Shown here: positions 52,708 through 62,514 of the stretch, in pieces
Layout: each line of letters opens with the position of its first letter
Numbering within the stretch: position 1 is the stretch's first letter
Assembly (NCBI RefSeq): GCF_001661075.1
Contig: NZ_CP014870.1
Location: 4,963,702 to 5,027,701 of the forward strand
DNA from: Pseudomonas silesiensis
GTDB taxonomy: Bacteria; Pseudomonadota; Gammaproteobacteria; Pseudomonadales; Pseudomonadaceae
Length of the DNA: 64,000 nucleotides
Direction of reading: 5' to 3'
Program-made: the position numbers and the translations under genes
Notes under the pieces: generated by a model
What the model saw: the letters and a program-made list of their open reading frames with translations, nothing else
The model's database searches: none
What the model was told of the DNA's origin: nothing

Positions 52708-55700
52708 TTCGACCTGGCTCCATTGCTTGCCCAGGCGCTTGTCGGAGATCGGCACCTTGGTTCCCAATTGCTGGGCGAACAACGAAACCCGGTATTCCTC
52801 CAGCCACCAGCGATACAGCTCCAGTTGCGGGTCGCGCTTGCCTTCCTGGGCGTGTTTGTTGGCGCGGGTCTGGTATTGGCTCCAGAGGCCGGACAACTCG
52901 CCGCTCCAGACCCGGTCCTTCTGTACCTGAGCGCCAAGTTTTTCGAAGCGTTGCTCGATGGCCTTGAGGTAGCGCGGCAGTTCCTTGAGCCACTGCATCG
53001 GCGTTTCACGCACGAACCCCGGATACACCAGCTGGCTGAGCTGCTGCTTGATGTCGTTCAGGGCCACGGCTTGCGCCAGGTCGATCTTGCCCTTGAAGCG
53101 CTTTTGCAAACCGTGCCACAGCTTGAGAATCTCCAGGGTCAGCTTCGCCAACCGCTCGGCGTGCTCGGTCCAGCCGCCACGCTTGCGCTCGGCCAGTGCC
53201 GCCAGTGCGGCGCCGTCGCGCGGCATCGGGTCTTCGCCGTCGAGGATGCAGCTGTCGAGGCTGGCCAGCAGAATATCTTCTACCAGGCTGTCGATACGCC
53301 CCATGTCGCGGTACATCAGGCCCAGCTCGGTCAGCCCCGGCAACTTGCCGCGCAGGAACTTCGCCGGCTCGGCCAATTGCTGCATCAGCAAACGCTGCAA
53401 GGCGCGGCGATGCTGGAATTCGGCTTCGGCCGGCGTCGAGAAACGCCCTTCCTTGACCGTACCGCCCTCTTCCACCAGCGCCGGATACACCGTCATCGAC
53501 AGCCCGGCGATCTTCTGTTGAGTCTTTTCAGCGACGGCGGCAAAGACTTTCGCCTCCACCGGCTGCTGGCTTTTCGCGGTTTGCGGCACGGCCAGGGCTG
53601 CCTGGCTGGCCTCGGCAAAGCGGGCGGTCAACTCGGCCAGGTCCCGGCCTTCACCGAGAAACTTGCCCTGGCCGTCGACGATTTCCAGGTTCATCCGCAA
53701 ATGGCTTTCAACCTGCTGCGCCGCTTCGGCCCAGGCTTCATCGCTGACCCGCGCCCCGGTCATGCGCAGCAATTCACGACCCAAGGCCTGGGGCAACGAG
53801 CCCTCGGCGAAGGTCATGCGCTGCAACGCGGCCTTGACGAAATCCGGCACTGGCACGAAGTTCTTGCGCAGGGCCTTGGGCAGGTTGCGCACCAGTGCAA
53901 TGCACTTGGCCTCGATCACACCTGGCACCAGCCACTCCAGGCGTTCCGGCGGCAGCATCGGCAACAGCGGCGCCGGCACCCGCAGGGTGACGCCGTCCCG
54001 TGGATGGTTGGGCTCGAAGTGGTAACTCAGGGCCAGTTCCAGATCGCCGATGTGCAAGGTGTCCGGGTAATGCGCGGCGGTGACTTCACTGGCCTCGCGG
54101 GCCAGCACGTCTTCTTCGCGCATGATCAGCAGCTGCGGGTCTTTCTGGCTGTTGACCCGGTACCAGCTGTCGAAGGTCGCGGTCTGGTGAATCTCGGCCG
54201 GCAGTCGCGCGTCGTAGAAGGCGAACAGGGTTTCTTCGTCGGCCAGAATGTCGCGGCGACGGGCCTTGGCTTCGAGTTCGTCGAGCTGTTCCAACAGTTG
54301 TTTATTGGCAATCAGGCATTTGGCTTTGGACTGAATCTCGCCACGCACCAAGCCTTCACGAATGAACAACTCACGGGACGTCGCAGGATCGATCGGTCCG
54401 TAGTGCACCGGCCGGCGACCGACCACGATCAACCCGAACAGGGTGATCTGTTCGAACGCCACGACCTGGCCGCGCTTCTTCTCCCAATGGGGTTCGAAGT
54501 GGTTTTTCTTGATCAAGTGCCCGGCGAGCGGCTCGATCCAGTCGGCATCGATCTTGGCCACCATCCGCGCATAGAGCTTGGTGGTTTCCACCAGTTCGGC
54601 GGCCATAAGCCATTGCGGGCGCTTTTTACCCAGCCCGGAGGACGGGTGAATCCAGAAGCGTCGCTGGCGGGCACCCAGGTAATCGCCGTCTTCGGTTTTT
54701 TGCCCGATCTGGCTGAGCAGGCCGGAGAGCACGGCTTTGTGCAGCTTCGGGTAATCCGCCGGCTCTTTATTGAGGCTCAGCTGCATGTCGCGGCAGATCA
54801 GGCTCAACTGCCGGTGAGAGTCGCGCCACTCGCGCAGGCGCAGGTAATTGAGGAAATTCTTGCGGCACCAGTTGCGCAACGGACTCGCCGTCAGGGCCTG
54901 ACGCTGTTCTTCAAAACCACGCCACAGGTTGACAAGCCCGGCGAAGTCCGAGTCGATGTCTTTCCATTGCGCGTGGGCCTGGTCCGCCGCTTGTTGACGC
55001 TCCGGCGGACGTTCGCGCGGGTCCTGAATCGACATGGCGCTGGCGACGATCAGCACTTCCTGCAGGCTGCCGAGCTTCGCCGCTTCCAGCAGCATGCGGC
55101 CCATGCGCGGGTCTACCGGCAACCGCGCCAACTGGCGACCGAGCGGGGTCAACTGGCTGTTGCGATCCACTGCCGAAAGCTCTTGCAGCAGGTTGAAACC
55201 GTCGCTGATGGCCTTGCCGTCCGGCGGCTCGATGAACGGGAAGTCGGTGATCTCGCCCAGGCGCAGGTGCAGCATCTGCAAAATCACCGCCGCCAGGTTG
55301 GTGCGCAGGATCTCCGGGTCGGTAAATTCAGGACGACCGATAAAGTCCTCTTCGCTGAACAACCGCACGCAAATGCCCGGCTCGACCCGCCCGCAACGGC
55401 CTTTACGCTGGTTGGCGCTGGCCTGGGAAATGGCTTCGATGGGCAGGCGCTGGACCTTCGCCCGGTAGCTGTAGCGACTGATGCGCGCGGTGCCGCTGTC
55501 GATTACATAACGAATGCCCGGCACCGTCAGCGAGGTTTCGGCGACGTTGGTTGCCAGCACCACGCGCCGGCCAGGGTGCGACTGGAAAATTCGCTGCTGC
55601 TCGGCGGGCGAAAGCCGCGCGTACAGCGGCAGGATTTCGGTGTGTTTGAGCTGGGCCTTACGCAACATGTCGGCGGCGTCACGGATCTCGCGTTCGCCGG

Positions 55701-56613
55701 GCAGAAACACCAGCACATCGCCCGGGCTCTTGCGCTCGCTGCGTTCGAACGCGGCGATTTCGTCGAGGGTGGCGAGGATCGCCTGATCCACCGTCAAGTC
55801 ATCCTCGACACGGTTGCCCTCCTCGTCCTGCTCCAGGGTCAGCGGGCGATACCACGTCTCCACCGGGAAGGTGCGGCCGGAGACTTCGACGATCGGCGCG
55901 TCATCGAAGTGCTTGGAGAAACGCTCCAGGTCGATGGTCGCCGAGGTGATGATGACTTTCAGGTCCGGGCGACGGGGCAGCAGGGTTTTCAGGTAACCGA
56001 GCAGGAAGTCGATGTTCAGGCTGCGTTCGTGGGCTTCGTCGACGATGATCGTGTCGTAGCGTTCGAGGTAGCGGTCGTTCTGGGTTTCCGCCAGCAGGAT
56101 GCCGTCGGTCATCAGCTTGATCAGGGTGTTGGCATCGCTCTGATCCTCGAACCGTACCTGATAGCCGACCAGCGCGCCCAACGGCGTGCCCAGTTCCTCG
56201 GCGACCCGACTGGCCACGCTGCGCGCGGCGATCCGACGGGGTTGGGTGTGGCCGATCAGGCCATGCTGGCCGCGACCGATTTCCAGGCAGATCTTCGGCA
56301 ACTGGGTGGTCTTACCCGAACCGGTTTCGCCGGCGATGATCAGCACCTGGTGCTTGAGCAGCGCGGCCTTGATTTCATCGCGCTTGGCGGCGATCGGCAG
56401 GCTGTCGTCGTAACGCACCACCGGCAGGCTGGCACGCCGCGCCAGCACCTGATCGCAGGAGGCTTGCATGCGCGCCACCCACTGGGCCAGCTTGGCCTCG
56501 TCAGGTTTCTTGCGCAGCTCGAGCAACTGCCGCCGCAGCCGGTGGCGGTCGGCGAGCATGGCGTGATCGAGGTTTTTCAGCAGTTTGTCGATGGAAGGCG
56601 ATTCGTCAGTCAT
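52702..56613 (-). CDS. hrpA: ATP-dependent RNA helicase HrpA
   Basis: 1303 residues, the expected size. DEAH-box motifs: 'IIAGETGSGKTTQLPK', 'HTQPRRIAARSVA', 'VDEAHERSLNIDFLLGYL', 'SATIDLERFSKHF' and 'QRKGRCGRVEPGICVRL'. The HA2/OB region and a long C-terminal HrpA domain follow. It helps unstick stalled or collided ribosomes and process mRNA. Its stop codon falls in a REPIN arm. The upstream neighbour aceK is on the same strand after a REP block, so the two are probably separate transcripts. Confidence 0.95.
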   Translation of the reverse strand: MTDESPSIDKLLKNLDHAMLADRHRLRRQLLELRKKPDEAKLAQWVARMQASCDQVLARRASLPVVRYDDSLPIAAKRDEIKAALLKHQVLIIAGETGSGKTTQLPKICLEIGRGQHGLIGHTQPRRIAARSVASRVAEELGTPLGALVGYQVRFEDQSDANTLIKLMTDGILLAETQNDRYLERYDTIIVDEAHERSLNIDFLLGYLKTLLPRRPDLKVIITSATIDLERFSKHFDDAPIVEVSGRTFPVETWYRPLTLEQDEEGNRVEDDLTVDQAILATLDEIAAFERSERKSPGDVLVFLPGEREIRDAADMLRKAQLKHTEILPLYARLSPAEQQRIFQSHPGRRVVLATNVAETSLTVPGIRYVIDSGTARISRYSYRAKVQRLPIEAISQASANQRKGRCGRVEPGICVRLFSEEDFIGRPEFTDPEILRTNLAAVILQMLHLRLGEITDFPFIEPPDGKAISDGFNLLQELSAVDRNSQLTPLGRQLARLPVDPRMGRMLLEAAKLGSLQEVLIVASAMSIQDPRERPPERQQAADQAHAQWKDIDSDFAGLVNLWRGFEEQRQALTASPLRNWCRKNFLNYLRLREWRDSHRQLSLICRDMQLSLNKEPADYPKLHKAVLSGLLSQIGQKTEDGDYLGARQRRFWIHPSSGLGKKRPQWLMAAELVETTKLYARMVAKIDADWIEPLAGHLIKKNHFEPHWEKKRGQVVAFEQITLFGLIVVGRRPVHYGPIDPATSRELFIREGLVRGEIQSKAKCLIANKQLLEQLDELEAKARRRDILADEETLFAFYDARLPAEIHQTATFDSWYRVNSQKDPQLLIMREEDVLAREASEVTAAHYPDTLHIGDLELALSYHFEPNHPRDGVTLRVPAPLLPMLPPERLEWLVPGVIEAKCIALVRNLPKALRKNFVPVPDFVKAALQRMTFAEGSLPQALGRELLRMTGARVSDEAWAEAAQQVESHLRMNLEIVDGQGKFLGEGRDLAELTARFAEASQAALAVPQTAKSQQPVEAKVFAAVAEKTQQKIAGLSMTVYPALVEEGGTVKEGRFSTPAEAEFQHRRALQRLLMQQLAEPAKFLRGKLPGLTELGLMYRDMGRIDSLVEDILLASLDSCILDGEDPMPRDGAALAALAERKRGGWTEHAERLAKLTLEILKLWHGLQKRFKGKIDLAQAVALNDIKQQLSQLVYPGFVRETPMQWLKELPRYLKAIEQRFEKLGAQVQKDRVWSGELSGLWSQYQTRANKHAQEGKRDPQLELYRWWLEEYRVSLFAQQLGTKVPISDKRLGKQWSQVEL

Positions 56614-56673
56614 CAGGTACGCAATAAGTCGTCTAGTGGCGCAGGGGGGCGATTGTCGCAGATTTGAAGGACT

Positions 56674-56852
56674 ATTGTAGGAGCCGGCTTGCTGGCGAAG
56701 GCGGCGTAACAGTCACATCATCGGTGTCTGTCAGGCCACTTTCGCTGCGGTGCGGCGATCCGACAAGCCAGCTCCCACAGGGGTTAGCGGTGGGGCAGTT
56801 ACGGTGTGGGTGTCTGCCGGGCCGCCTTCGCCAGCAAGCCGGCTCCTACAGG
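56674..56852. repeat. Cluster of three REP cores, second class
   Basis: 'TTGTAGGAGCCGGCTTGCTG' (56676 onward), 'GCCAGCTCCCACAGG' (about 56767) and 'AGCAAGCCGGCTCCTACAGG' (to 56852). It sits between hrpA and aceK, nearly reaching the aceK stop. Confidence 0.8.
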
Positions 56853-56854
56853 GG

Positions 56855-58576
56855 TCATTCGTTATCGAGGCCCTTGCGCCGGTACGGGAACACATCGATC
56901 ACTTTGCCCGCCCGAATCGCCTCCTGCAGGCTTTTCCAGTAATCGGCGTTGTACAACTCGCCATGCAACTGATCGAACAACTTGCGCTGCCCGGCATCGG
57001 CAAACAGAAACGGCGGAAACTCTTCGGGAAACACATCCAGCGGCCCGATCGAATACCACGGCTCGGAGGCCATTTCGTCTTCCGGGGTTCGCGGTAGCGG
57101 AATATGGCGGAAGTTGGCCTCGGTCAGGAAGCAGATTTCGTCATAGTCATAAAACACCACGCGCCCGTGGCGGGTGACGCCAAAGTTCTTCAGCAGCATG
57201 TCGCCAGGAAAGATGTTCGCCGCCGCCAGTTGCTTGATTGCCAGGCCGTAATCCTCCAGCGCCTCGCGCACCTGCGCCGGGTTGGCATGTTCCAGGTACA
57301 GGTTCAGCGGTGTCATGCGCCGCTCGGTCCAGCAGTGACGAATCAGCACCGTATCGTCCTCCACCGACACCGTGGACGCGGCCACTTCGAGCAACTCTTC
57401 CAGGCACGCCGGCTCGAACTTGCTCAACGGGAAACGAAAGTCGGCAAATTCCTGGGTATCGGCCATGCGCCCGACCCGGTCGACGCTCTTCACCAGGCGG
57501 TACTTCTCGATCACGGTGGCGCGGTCGACGTTTTTCGACGGCGAGAAGCGGTCCTTGATGATTTTGAACACGGTAGTGAAACCCGGCAGGGTGAACACGC
57601 TCATGACCATGCCGCGCACGCCGGGGGCCATAATGAACTGGTCGTCGGTGTTGGCCAGGTGGTTGATCAGCGCCCGGTAGAACTCGGATTTTCCGTGTTT
57701 GTAGAAGCCGATCGAGGTGTACAGCTCGGCGATGTGCTTGCCCGGCAGGATGCGTTTGAGGAAACCGATGAACTCCGCCGGCACCGGCACATCCACCATG
57801 AAATACGAACGGGTGAAGGAGAAGATGATCGAGACGTCCGCTTCATCGGTGATCAACGCATCGATCTGAATCCCTCGGCCTTCGCGGTGCAGCAGCGGAA
57901 TCACCAGGGGCCACTGCTCGTCCTGGGTGTAGATGCGCCCCACCAGGTACGCCCCCTTGTTGCGGTAAAGCACCGAGGAAAACAGTTCGACGCTCAGCTC
58001 CGGGTCCTTGCACACCCAGTCCGGCAGGTTCTCGCGCAATTGCGCTTCGAGACGGCGCAGGTCGGCGGGCAGGTCGGCGTACTCCTCGCTGAAGCGGTAA
58101 TCGGCGAACACGCTGGCGAGCATGCCCGCCAGCTTGCCTTGAGGTTTGTAGGTGCGGGTTTGCGCGGCGCGGGCCCGGCGCAGGCTGGGCCGGGTGGTGT
58201 GGATGAACATGCAGCCATCGCTGATCAGGTCATGGCTGAACAGCCCGCAGAAAATCGAGTTGTACCAGGTCTCGGATAATTCATCGTCGAAGCGCAGGTC
58301 GATCAACGTGATGTAGGCGCTCTTGACCAGCGGCCAGCTACTGTCGTCCATCAATGTGTCGACTTCGAAGGATGAGCGCAGTCGCGCCACGGTTTCGCCG
58401 ACTTTTTCTTCGTACAGATTGATCCGCGCAGCCGACGCGATTTGCGCCTCCTGCCACTTGGCCTGTTCGAATCGGGCTCGGGCGCCGTCAGTGATCTGAC
58501 GGAAATGCTCGCGGTAATCGTCAAAGCCGTCGAGGATCATTCGGGCGATGTTGGCGGCTGGCCAATGCTGCGGCAT
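56855..58576 (-). CDS. aceK: Isocitrate dehydrogenase kinase/phosphatase AceK
   Basis: 573 residues. The N-terminal regulatory part is followed by the kinase core with ATP loop '[18 protein letters not shown]', Lys in '[11 protein letters not shown]', and '[20 protein letters not shown]' with the 'YDYDEICFL' metal-binding Asp cluster. It phosphorylates isocitrate dehydrogenase to divert flux into the glyoxylate shunt and reverses this. ATG 58576 has GAGG 9 bp upstream; the frame runs further upstream as shadow of the next gene. It is not in an aceBA operon here, as is usual in Pseudomonas. Confidence 0.96.
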   Translation of the reverse strand: MPQHWPAANIARMILDGFDDYREHFRQITDGARARFEQAKWQEAQIASAARINLYEEKVGETVARLRSSFEVDTLMDDSSWPLVKSAYITLIDLRFDDELSETWYNSIFCGLFSHDLISDGCMFIHTTRPSLRRARAAQTRTYKPQGKLAGMLASVFADYRFSEEYADLPADLRRLEAQLRENLPDWVCKDPELSVELFSSVLYRNKGAYLVGRIYTQDEQWPLVIPLLHREGRGIQIDALITDEADVSIIFSFTRSYFMVDVPVPAEFIGFLKRILPGKHIAELYTSIGFYKHGKSEFYRALINHLANTDDQFIMAPGVRGMVMSVFTLPGFTTVFKIIKDRFSPSKNVDRATVIEKYRLVKSVDRVGRMADTQEFADFRFPLSKFEPACLEELLEVAASTVSVEDDTVLIRHCWTERRMTPLNLYLEHANPAQVREALEDYGLAIKQLAAANIFPGDMLLKNFGVTRHGRVVFYDYDEICFLTEANFRHIPLPRTPEDEMASEPWYSIGPLDVFPEEFPPFLFADAGQRKLFDQLHGELYNADYWKSLQEAIRAGKVIDVFPYRRKGLDNE

Positions 58577-58706
58577 AGGTAAAACCTCGGCGGCTGATGC
58601 TGATCTTTGGAGCCTGAGCTTAGTGGCCCTGTGTGACGCAACGCAACCATTGCCTTGCGCCCTGACTGGCGCGACACTTGCGCGCCAATCATGGAAGGAA
58701 AATGTT

Positions 58707-59615
58707 GTGAACCCCGTCGATACTCTGCGTTTGCTGGCCCTTGCCGCCATTTGGGGGGCGAGCTTCCTGTTCATGCGCATCATCGCCCCGGTCATTGGCA
58801 CGATCCCCACGGCTTTTTTCCGCGTGTCGATTGCGGCGCTCGGGTTGCTGGTAATCCTGGGCCTGATGCGCATCAGCTGGGACTTCAAAGGCAAACTCAA
58901 GACGGTGATGCTGCTGGGGATGATCAACTCCGGGATTCCCGCGACCCTCTATTCGGTCGCCGCCCAAGTGCTGCCGGCCGGTTACTCGGCGATTTTCAAT
59001 GCCACGACGCCGCTGATGGGGGTGTTGATCGGCGGTTTGTTCTTCCATGAAAAACTCACCGCCGCCAAGCTCGGCGGGGTATTTCTCGGCCTGTTCGGCG
59101 TCGGCATCCTGACCCGGGCCGGGCCGGTGGCGTTCGACATGGACCTGTTGATGGGTGCCCTCGCCTGCCTGCTCGCCACCACTTGCTACGGTTTCGCCGG
59201 GTTTCTGGCACGCCGTTGGCTCGACCAGGCCGGCGGTCTCGACAGTCGTCTTTCGGCGCTGGGCAGCATGCTGGGCGCGACGCTGCTGTTGCTGCCGCTG
59301 TTTGGCTACAGCGTGATCAGCCAGCCGCCGGTGAGCTGGGGCGGCTGGAGTGTGTGGCTGTCGTTGCTCGGGTTGGGCCTGGTGTGTACTGCGTTGGCGT
59401 ACATCATTTACTTCCGCCTGCTCAGCTCGGTCGGGCCGGTGAAGTCGATGACCACGACCTTCCTGATTCCGCCGTTTGGAGTGTTGTGGGGCGCGATGTT
59501 GCTGGATGAGCCGTTGTCGATGGCTCACATTTATGGCGGGGTGTTGATTGCGGCGGCGTTGTGGTTGGTGTTGAAGCCTTCGGTGGTGAAGGCTTCAGCG
59601 GTGGCTGCCAAGTAG
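58707..59615 (+). CDS. EamA/DMT-family transporter
   Basis: 302 residues, about ten helices in two EamA repeats: '[20 protein letters not shown]' starts the first and '[20 protein letters not shown]' the second. Start GTG 58707 has AAGGAA about 8 bp upstream. Divergent from aceK. The substrate is unknown. A REP element follows. Confidence 0.86.
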   Translation: MNPVDTLRLLALAAIWGASFLFMRIIAPVIGTIPTAFFRVSIAALGLLVILGLMRISWDFKGKLKTVMLLGMINSGIPATLYSVAAQVLPAGYSAIFNATTPLMGVLIGGLFFHEKLTAAKLGGVFLGLFGVGILTRAGPVAFDMDLLMGALACLLATTCYGFAGFLARRWLDQAGGLDSRLSALGSMLGATLLLLPLFGYSVISQPPVSWGGWSVWLSLLGLGLVCTALAYIIYFRLLSSVGPVKSMTTTFLIPPFGVLWGAMLLDEPLSMAHIYGGVLIAAALWLVLKPSVVKASAVAAK

Positions 59616-59631
59616 ATTTTTGGTGCCGTTG

Positions 59632-59755
59632 ATGACGCCTTCGCTGGCAAGCCAGCTCCCACAGGATCAAGTGTTGCACACAGAATCCGTGTACGACACC
59701 AGTGGGAGCGGCGGTGCGGCGATCCGACTTGCCCGCGATGGCGTCAGTCCAGACA
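59632..59755. repeat. REP-containing block, mixed cores
   Basis: 'TCGCTGGCAAGCCAGCTCCC' (second class) and an inverted 'GTGGGAGCGGCGGTGCGGCG' (as at 516-535). It separates convergent genes. Confidence 0.7.
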
Positions 59756-59762
59756 CGGACAA

Positions 59763-61343
59763 TTACAAAGGCAGGTCACTCACCTCCCCATCCACCAACC
59801 GCCGAATCCCCAGCGGATTAGCGTCCTGCAACGCGTCGGGCAACATCGCATCCGGATAATTCTGGAAGCACACCGGCCGCAGGAACCGGTCGATCGCCAG
59901 GGTGCCAACCGATGTCCCGCGCGAATCCGACGTCGCCGGGTACGGCCCGCCATGCACCATTGCGTCGCAGACCTCGACCCCGGTCGGATAGCCATTGAGC
60001 AGAATCCGCCCGACCTTTTCCTGCAGTGATTCGGCCAGCCAGCGGTATTCCAGCAATTCATCCGCCTCGCCGATCAGTGTCGCGGTCAGTTGCCCGCGCA
60101 GGCCCTGCAGCGCCGCCGTCAGCTGCGCCCGATCCTCGACTTCAACGATGATGGTGGTCGGTCCGAAAACCTCTTCCTGTAGCAGCTCATCGCCCTTGAG
60201 CAACAAACTGACATCCGCCTGGAACACCTGCGGTTGAGCCTGACTGCCCTGTTGCGGCTTGCCCGCCAGATGCGTCAGCCCCGGATGTTCGTGCAGCTCG
60301 CCCAGGCCCTTGCTGTAGCTGTCCAGCGCGCCGGCGTTGAGCATGGTCTGCGGTGGTTGCTGGTTCATGCTGGCGCAAAACGTTTCGACAAAGGCGCTGA
60401 ACTGCGGCGAGCGCAGGCCGATCACCAGGCCCGGATTGGTGCAGAACTGACCGCAACCCAGGGTCACCGAACCGGCCAGTTGCGCGGCGATATGCTCGCC
60501 ACGCACCGCGAGGGCTTCGGGCAGCAGGAACACCGGGTTGATGCTCGACATCTCGGCAAACACCGGGATCGGCTGCGGCCGTGTCGCGGCCATGTGGCTC
60601 AGGGCATTGCCGCCCTTGAGCGAACCAGTGAAGCCCACGGCCTGGATCGCTGGGTGCTTGACCAGCCATTCACCGACGCCACCGCCGTAGATCATGTTGA
60701 ACACGCCGGCCGGCATGTCAGTGCGCTCGGCGGCGCGGATGATCGCATCCGCCACCCATTCGGCGGTCGCCATGTGGCCGCTGTGCGCCTTGAACACCAC
60801 CGGGCAACCGGCGGCCAGCGCGGACGCGGTGTCACCACCGGCGGTGGAAAATGCCAGCGGAAAGTTACTCGCGCCAAACACCGCGACCGGCCCTAAAGCG
60901 ATGCGATACTGACGCAGGTCCGGACGCGGCAACGGCTGACGATCCGGCAGCGCCCGGTCAATGCGCGCGCCATAAAAATCACCCCGGCGCAGGACCTTGG
61001 CGAACAGGCGCATCTGGCCGCTGGTGCGCCCGCGCTCTCCTTGAATGCGCCCGGCCGGCAACGCCGTTTCACGGCACACGGTGGCGACGAAATCATCGCC
61101 CAAGGCATCGATTTCATCGGCGATGGCGTCGAGGAACAGCGCACGTTTTTCCGCGCTGAGGTTGCGGTAGATCGGGTACGCAGCGGCGGCAGCGTTGGCG
61201 GCCGCATCCACTTCGGCTTCGGTCGCCTGGAAGAAGCTGCCGGGCAGTGGTTCACCGCTGGCTGCGTCGAGGCTTTGCAGCTGCAGGGTGCCGTTGGCGC
61301 TGCGCCGGCCGCCGATGTAATTGTGTCCGAGTGGCGTGGTCAT
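59763..61343 (-). CDS. 2-oxoglutarate-semialdehyde (2,5-dioxovalerate) dehydrogenase
   Basis: 526 residues, aldehyde-dehydrogenase fold. Cofactor-site features: 'GPVAVFGASNFPLAFSTAGG' and 'VGFTGSLKGGNALSHMA'; catalytic Glu in 'PVFAEMSSINPVFLLPE' and Cys in 'LGCGQFCTNPG'. The N-terminal 'LGHNYIGGRRSANG' is typical of 2-oxoglutarate semialdehyde dehydrogenases. It oxidises 2-oxoglutarate semialdehyde to 2-oxoglutarate, the last step of the non-phosphorylative pentonate path. ATG 61343 has AAGGAA 6 bp upstream. A REPIN separates it from the previous gene of the same operon. Confidence 0.9.
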   Translation of the reverse strand: MTTPLGHNYIGGRRSANGTLQLQSLDAASGEPLPGSFFQATEAEVDAAANAAAAAYPIYRNLSAEKRALFLDAIADEIDALGDDFVATVCRETALPAGRIQGERGRTSGQMRLFAKVLRRGDFYGARIDRALPDRQPLPRPDLRQYRIALGPVAVFGASNFPLAFSTAGGDTASALAAGCPVVFKAHSGHMATAEWVADAIIRAAERTDMPAGVFNMIYGGGVGEWLVKHPAIQAVGFTGSLKGGNALSHMAATRPQPIPVFAEMSSINPVFLLPEALAVRGEHIAAQLAGSVTLGCGQFCTNPGLVIGLRSPQFSAFVETFCASMNQQPPQTMLNAGALDSYSKGLGELHEHPGLTHLAGKPQQGSQAQPQVFQADVSLLLKGDELLQEEVFGPTTIIVEVEDRAQLTAALQGLRGQLTATLIGEADELLEYRWLAESLQEKVGRILLNGYPTGVEVCDAMVHGGPYPATSDSRGTSVGTLAIDRFLRPVCFQNYPDAMLPDALQDANPLGIRRLVDGEVSDLPL

Positions 61344-61368
61344 TTCAGATTCCTTGATCGATTGCGGA

Positions 61369-61461
61369 CCTGTAGGAGCCGGCTTGCCGGCGAAGGCCAT
61401 GGCAGGGCAAACATCAACGTCGCGTGCCAGATAGCTATCGCCGGCAAGCCGGCTCCTACAA
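61369..61461. repeat. REPIN, second class, inside the sugar-acid operon
   Basis: 'CTGTAGGAGCCGGCTTGCCG' with GCGAAGGC faces 'GCCGGCAAGCCGGCTCCTAC'. It lies in the gap between two genes on the same strand and could protect the upstream mRNA end. Confidence 0.9.
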
Positions 61462-61464
61462 GGT

Positions 61465-62460
61465 TCAGAGTGTGCGCACCTGGCCGATGGCCAATGGCTG
61501 GGCGCTTTCGCCGATGCCGTTTTCCAGTGGTGCGCCGAACTCATCGAGGCTGACCTGGAAACGATCCCCCGGCTGGGTTTTCACCCCGTCGGCGAACGAC
61601 AGCGTGGCGGTGCCGAAGTAATGTACGTGGACATCGCCCGGACGCAGGAACTGCGCATATTTGAAGTGGTGGAATTCGAGATTGGCGAGGCTGTGGCACA
61701 TGTTGTCTTCGCCACTGAGAAACTCTTTTTCCCAGATCGTTTCGCCGTTGCGCATGATGCGGCTGGTGCCCGCCAGGTGCCGGGGCAGTTCACCGACCCG
61801 CAGCTCCGGACCATAGGCACAGAAGCGCAGTTTCGAATGGGCGAGGTACAGGTAATTGCGGCGCTCCATCACATGGTCGGAGAACTCGTTGCCCAAGGCA
61901 TAACCGACCCGATAGGGCTGGCCCTCGTCGCCGATCACGTAGAGACCGGTCAACTCCGGCTCTTCGCCAGCGTCCTCGGCAAACGGCGGCACGGGGAAGT
62001 CCGCGCCCGGGCGCACGACGATGCTGCCGTCACCCTTGTAGAACCATTCCGGCTGTGCACCGACTTGACCGGCCGCCGGTTTGCCGCCCTCCAGGCCCCA
62101 CTTGAAAATACGCATGGTATCGGTCATGCCCGCTTCGACCGCACCCTCCTGCTGGTGCATCTTGTCCCGCGCCGAGGCGCTGCCCAGGTGAGTCAGGCCG
62201 GTACCGCTGATCAGGCAATGGGCCGGGTCTTCATGGTCCAGCGGCGGCAGCACCTTGCCCTGTTGCAACAGTTGCGTGTAATCCGGGCCCGGCTCGGTGC
62301 CGCGCAAGGCGACTTCTTCTTGCAGGCTGCGCTGGGCGCGGATCGCCGCGAGTGCCAGTTCACGGGTGCTGCGGGTATCGCGCAATACCTGGACCTGTGA
62401 ACCCTCGACGAGTCCGACCTGGCGCTCCCCGGCAGTGTTTTCAAATTGAATCAGGCGCAT
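61465..62460 (-). CDS. AraD1-type fumarylacetoacetase-family dehydratase
   Basis: 331 residues. FAH-fold features: 'ISGTGLTHLGSASARDKMH', the metal-site block 'GALGNEFSDHVMERRNY'-like segment ('GYALGNEFSDHVME'), and 'HVHYFGTATLSFADG'. This is the AraD1 group that removes water from 2-keto-3-deoxy pentonates (or longer acids) to give 2-oxoglutarate semialdehyde. It sits between the enolase-superfamily dehydratase and the semialdehyde dehydrogenase, which supports the role. GGAGG lies 7 bp before the ATG, and a GNRA-loop hairpin lies just upstream at 62487-62508. Confidence 0.88.
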   Translation of the reverse strand: MRLIQFENTAGERQVGLVEGSQVQVLRDTRSTRELALAAIRAQRSLQEEVALRGTEPGPDYTQLLQQGKVLPPLDHEDPAHCLISGTGLTHLGSASARDKMHQQEGAVEAGMTDTMRIFKWGLEGGKPAAGQVGAQPEWFYKGDGSIVVRPGADFPVPPFAEDAGEEPELTGLYVIGDEGQPYRVGYALGNEFSDHVMERRNYLYLAHSKLRFCAYGPELRVGELPRHLAGTSRIMRNGETIWEKEFLSGEDNMCHSLANLEFHHFKYAQFLRPGDVHVHYFGTATLSFADGVKTQPGDRFQVSLDEFGAPLENGIGESAQPLAIGQVRTL

Positions 62461-62486
62461 GTCCGGCCCTCCAGAAAGTCGTGGAT

Positions 62487-62508
62487 GGCGCCGTTGAAAA
62501 ACGGCGCC
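62487..62508 (-). other. Intercistronic hairpin with 9-bp stem
   Basis: GGCGCCGTT - 4-base loop - AACGGCGCC, perfect, with no T-run, between the dehydratase stop and the AraD1 ribosome site. It may set relative mRNA stability in the operon. Confidence 0.6.
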
Positions 62509-62514
62509 TCAAGG

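Noticed and set aside
52723..56667. Very long open frame (over 1300 codons) on the plus strand opposite hrpA
   Set aside because: It mirrors HrpA codon for codon, lacks any known domain and is a normal effect of high GC third positions.
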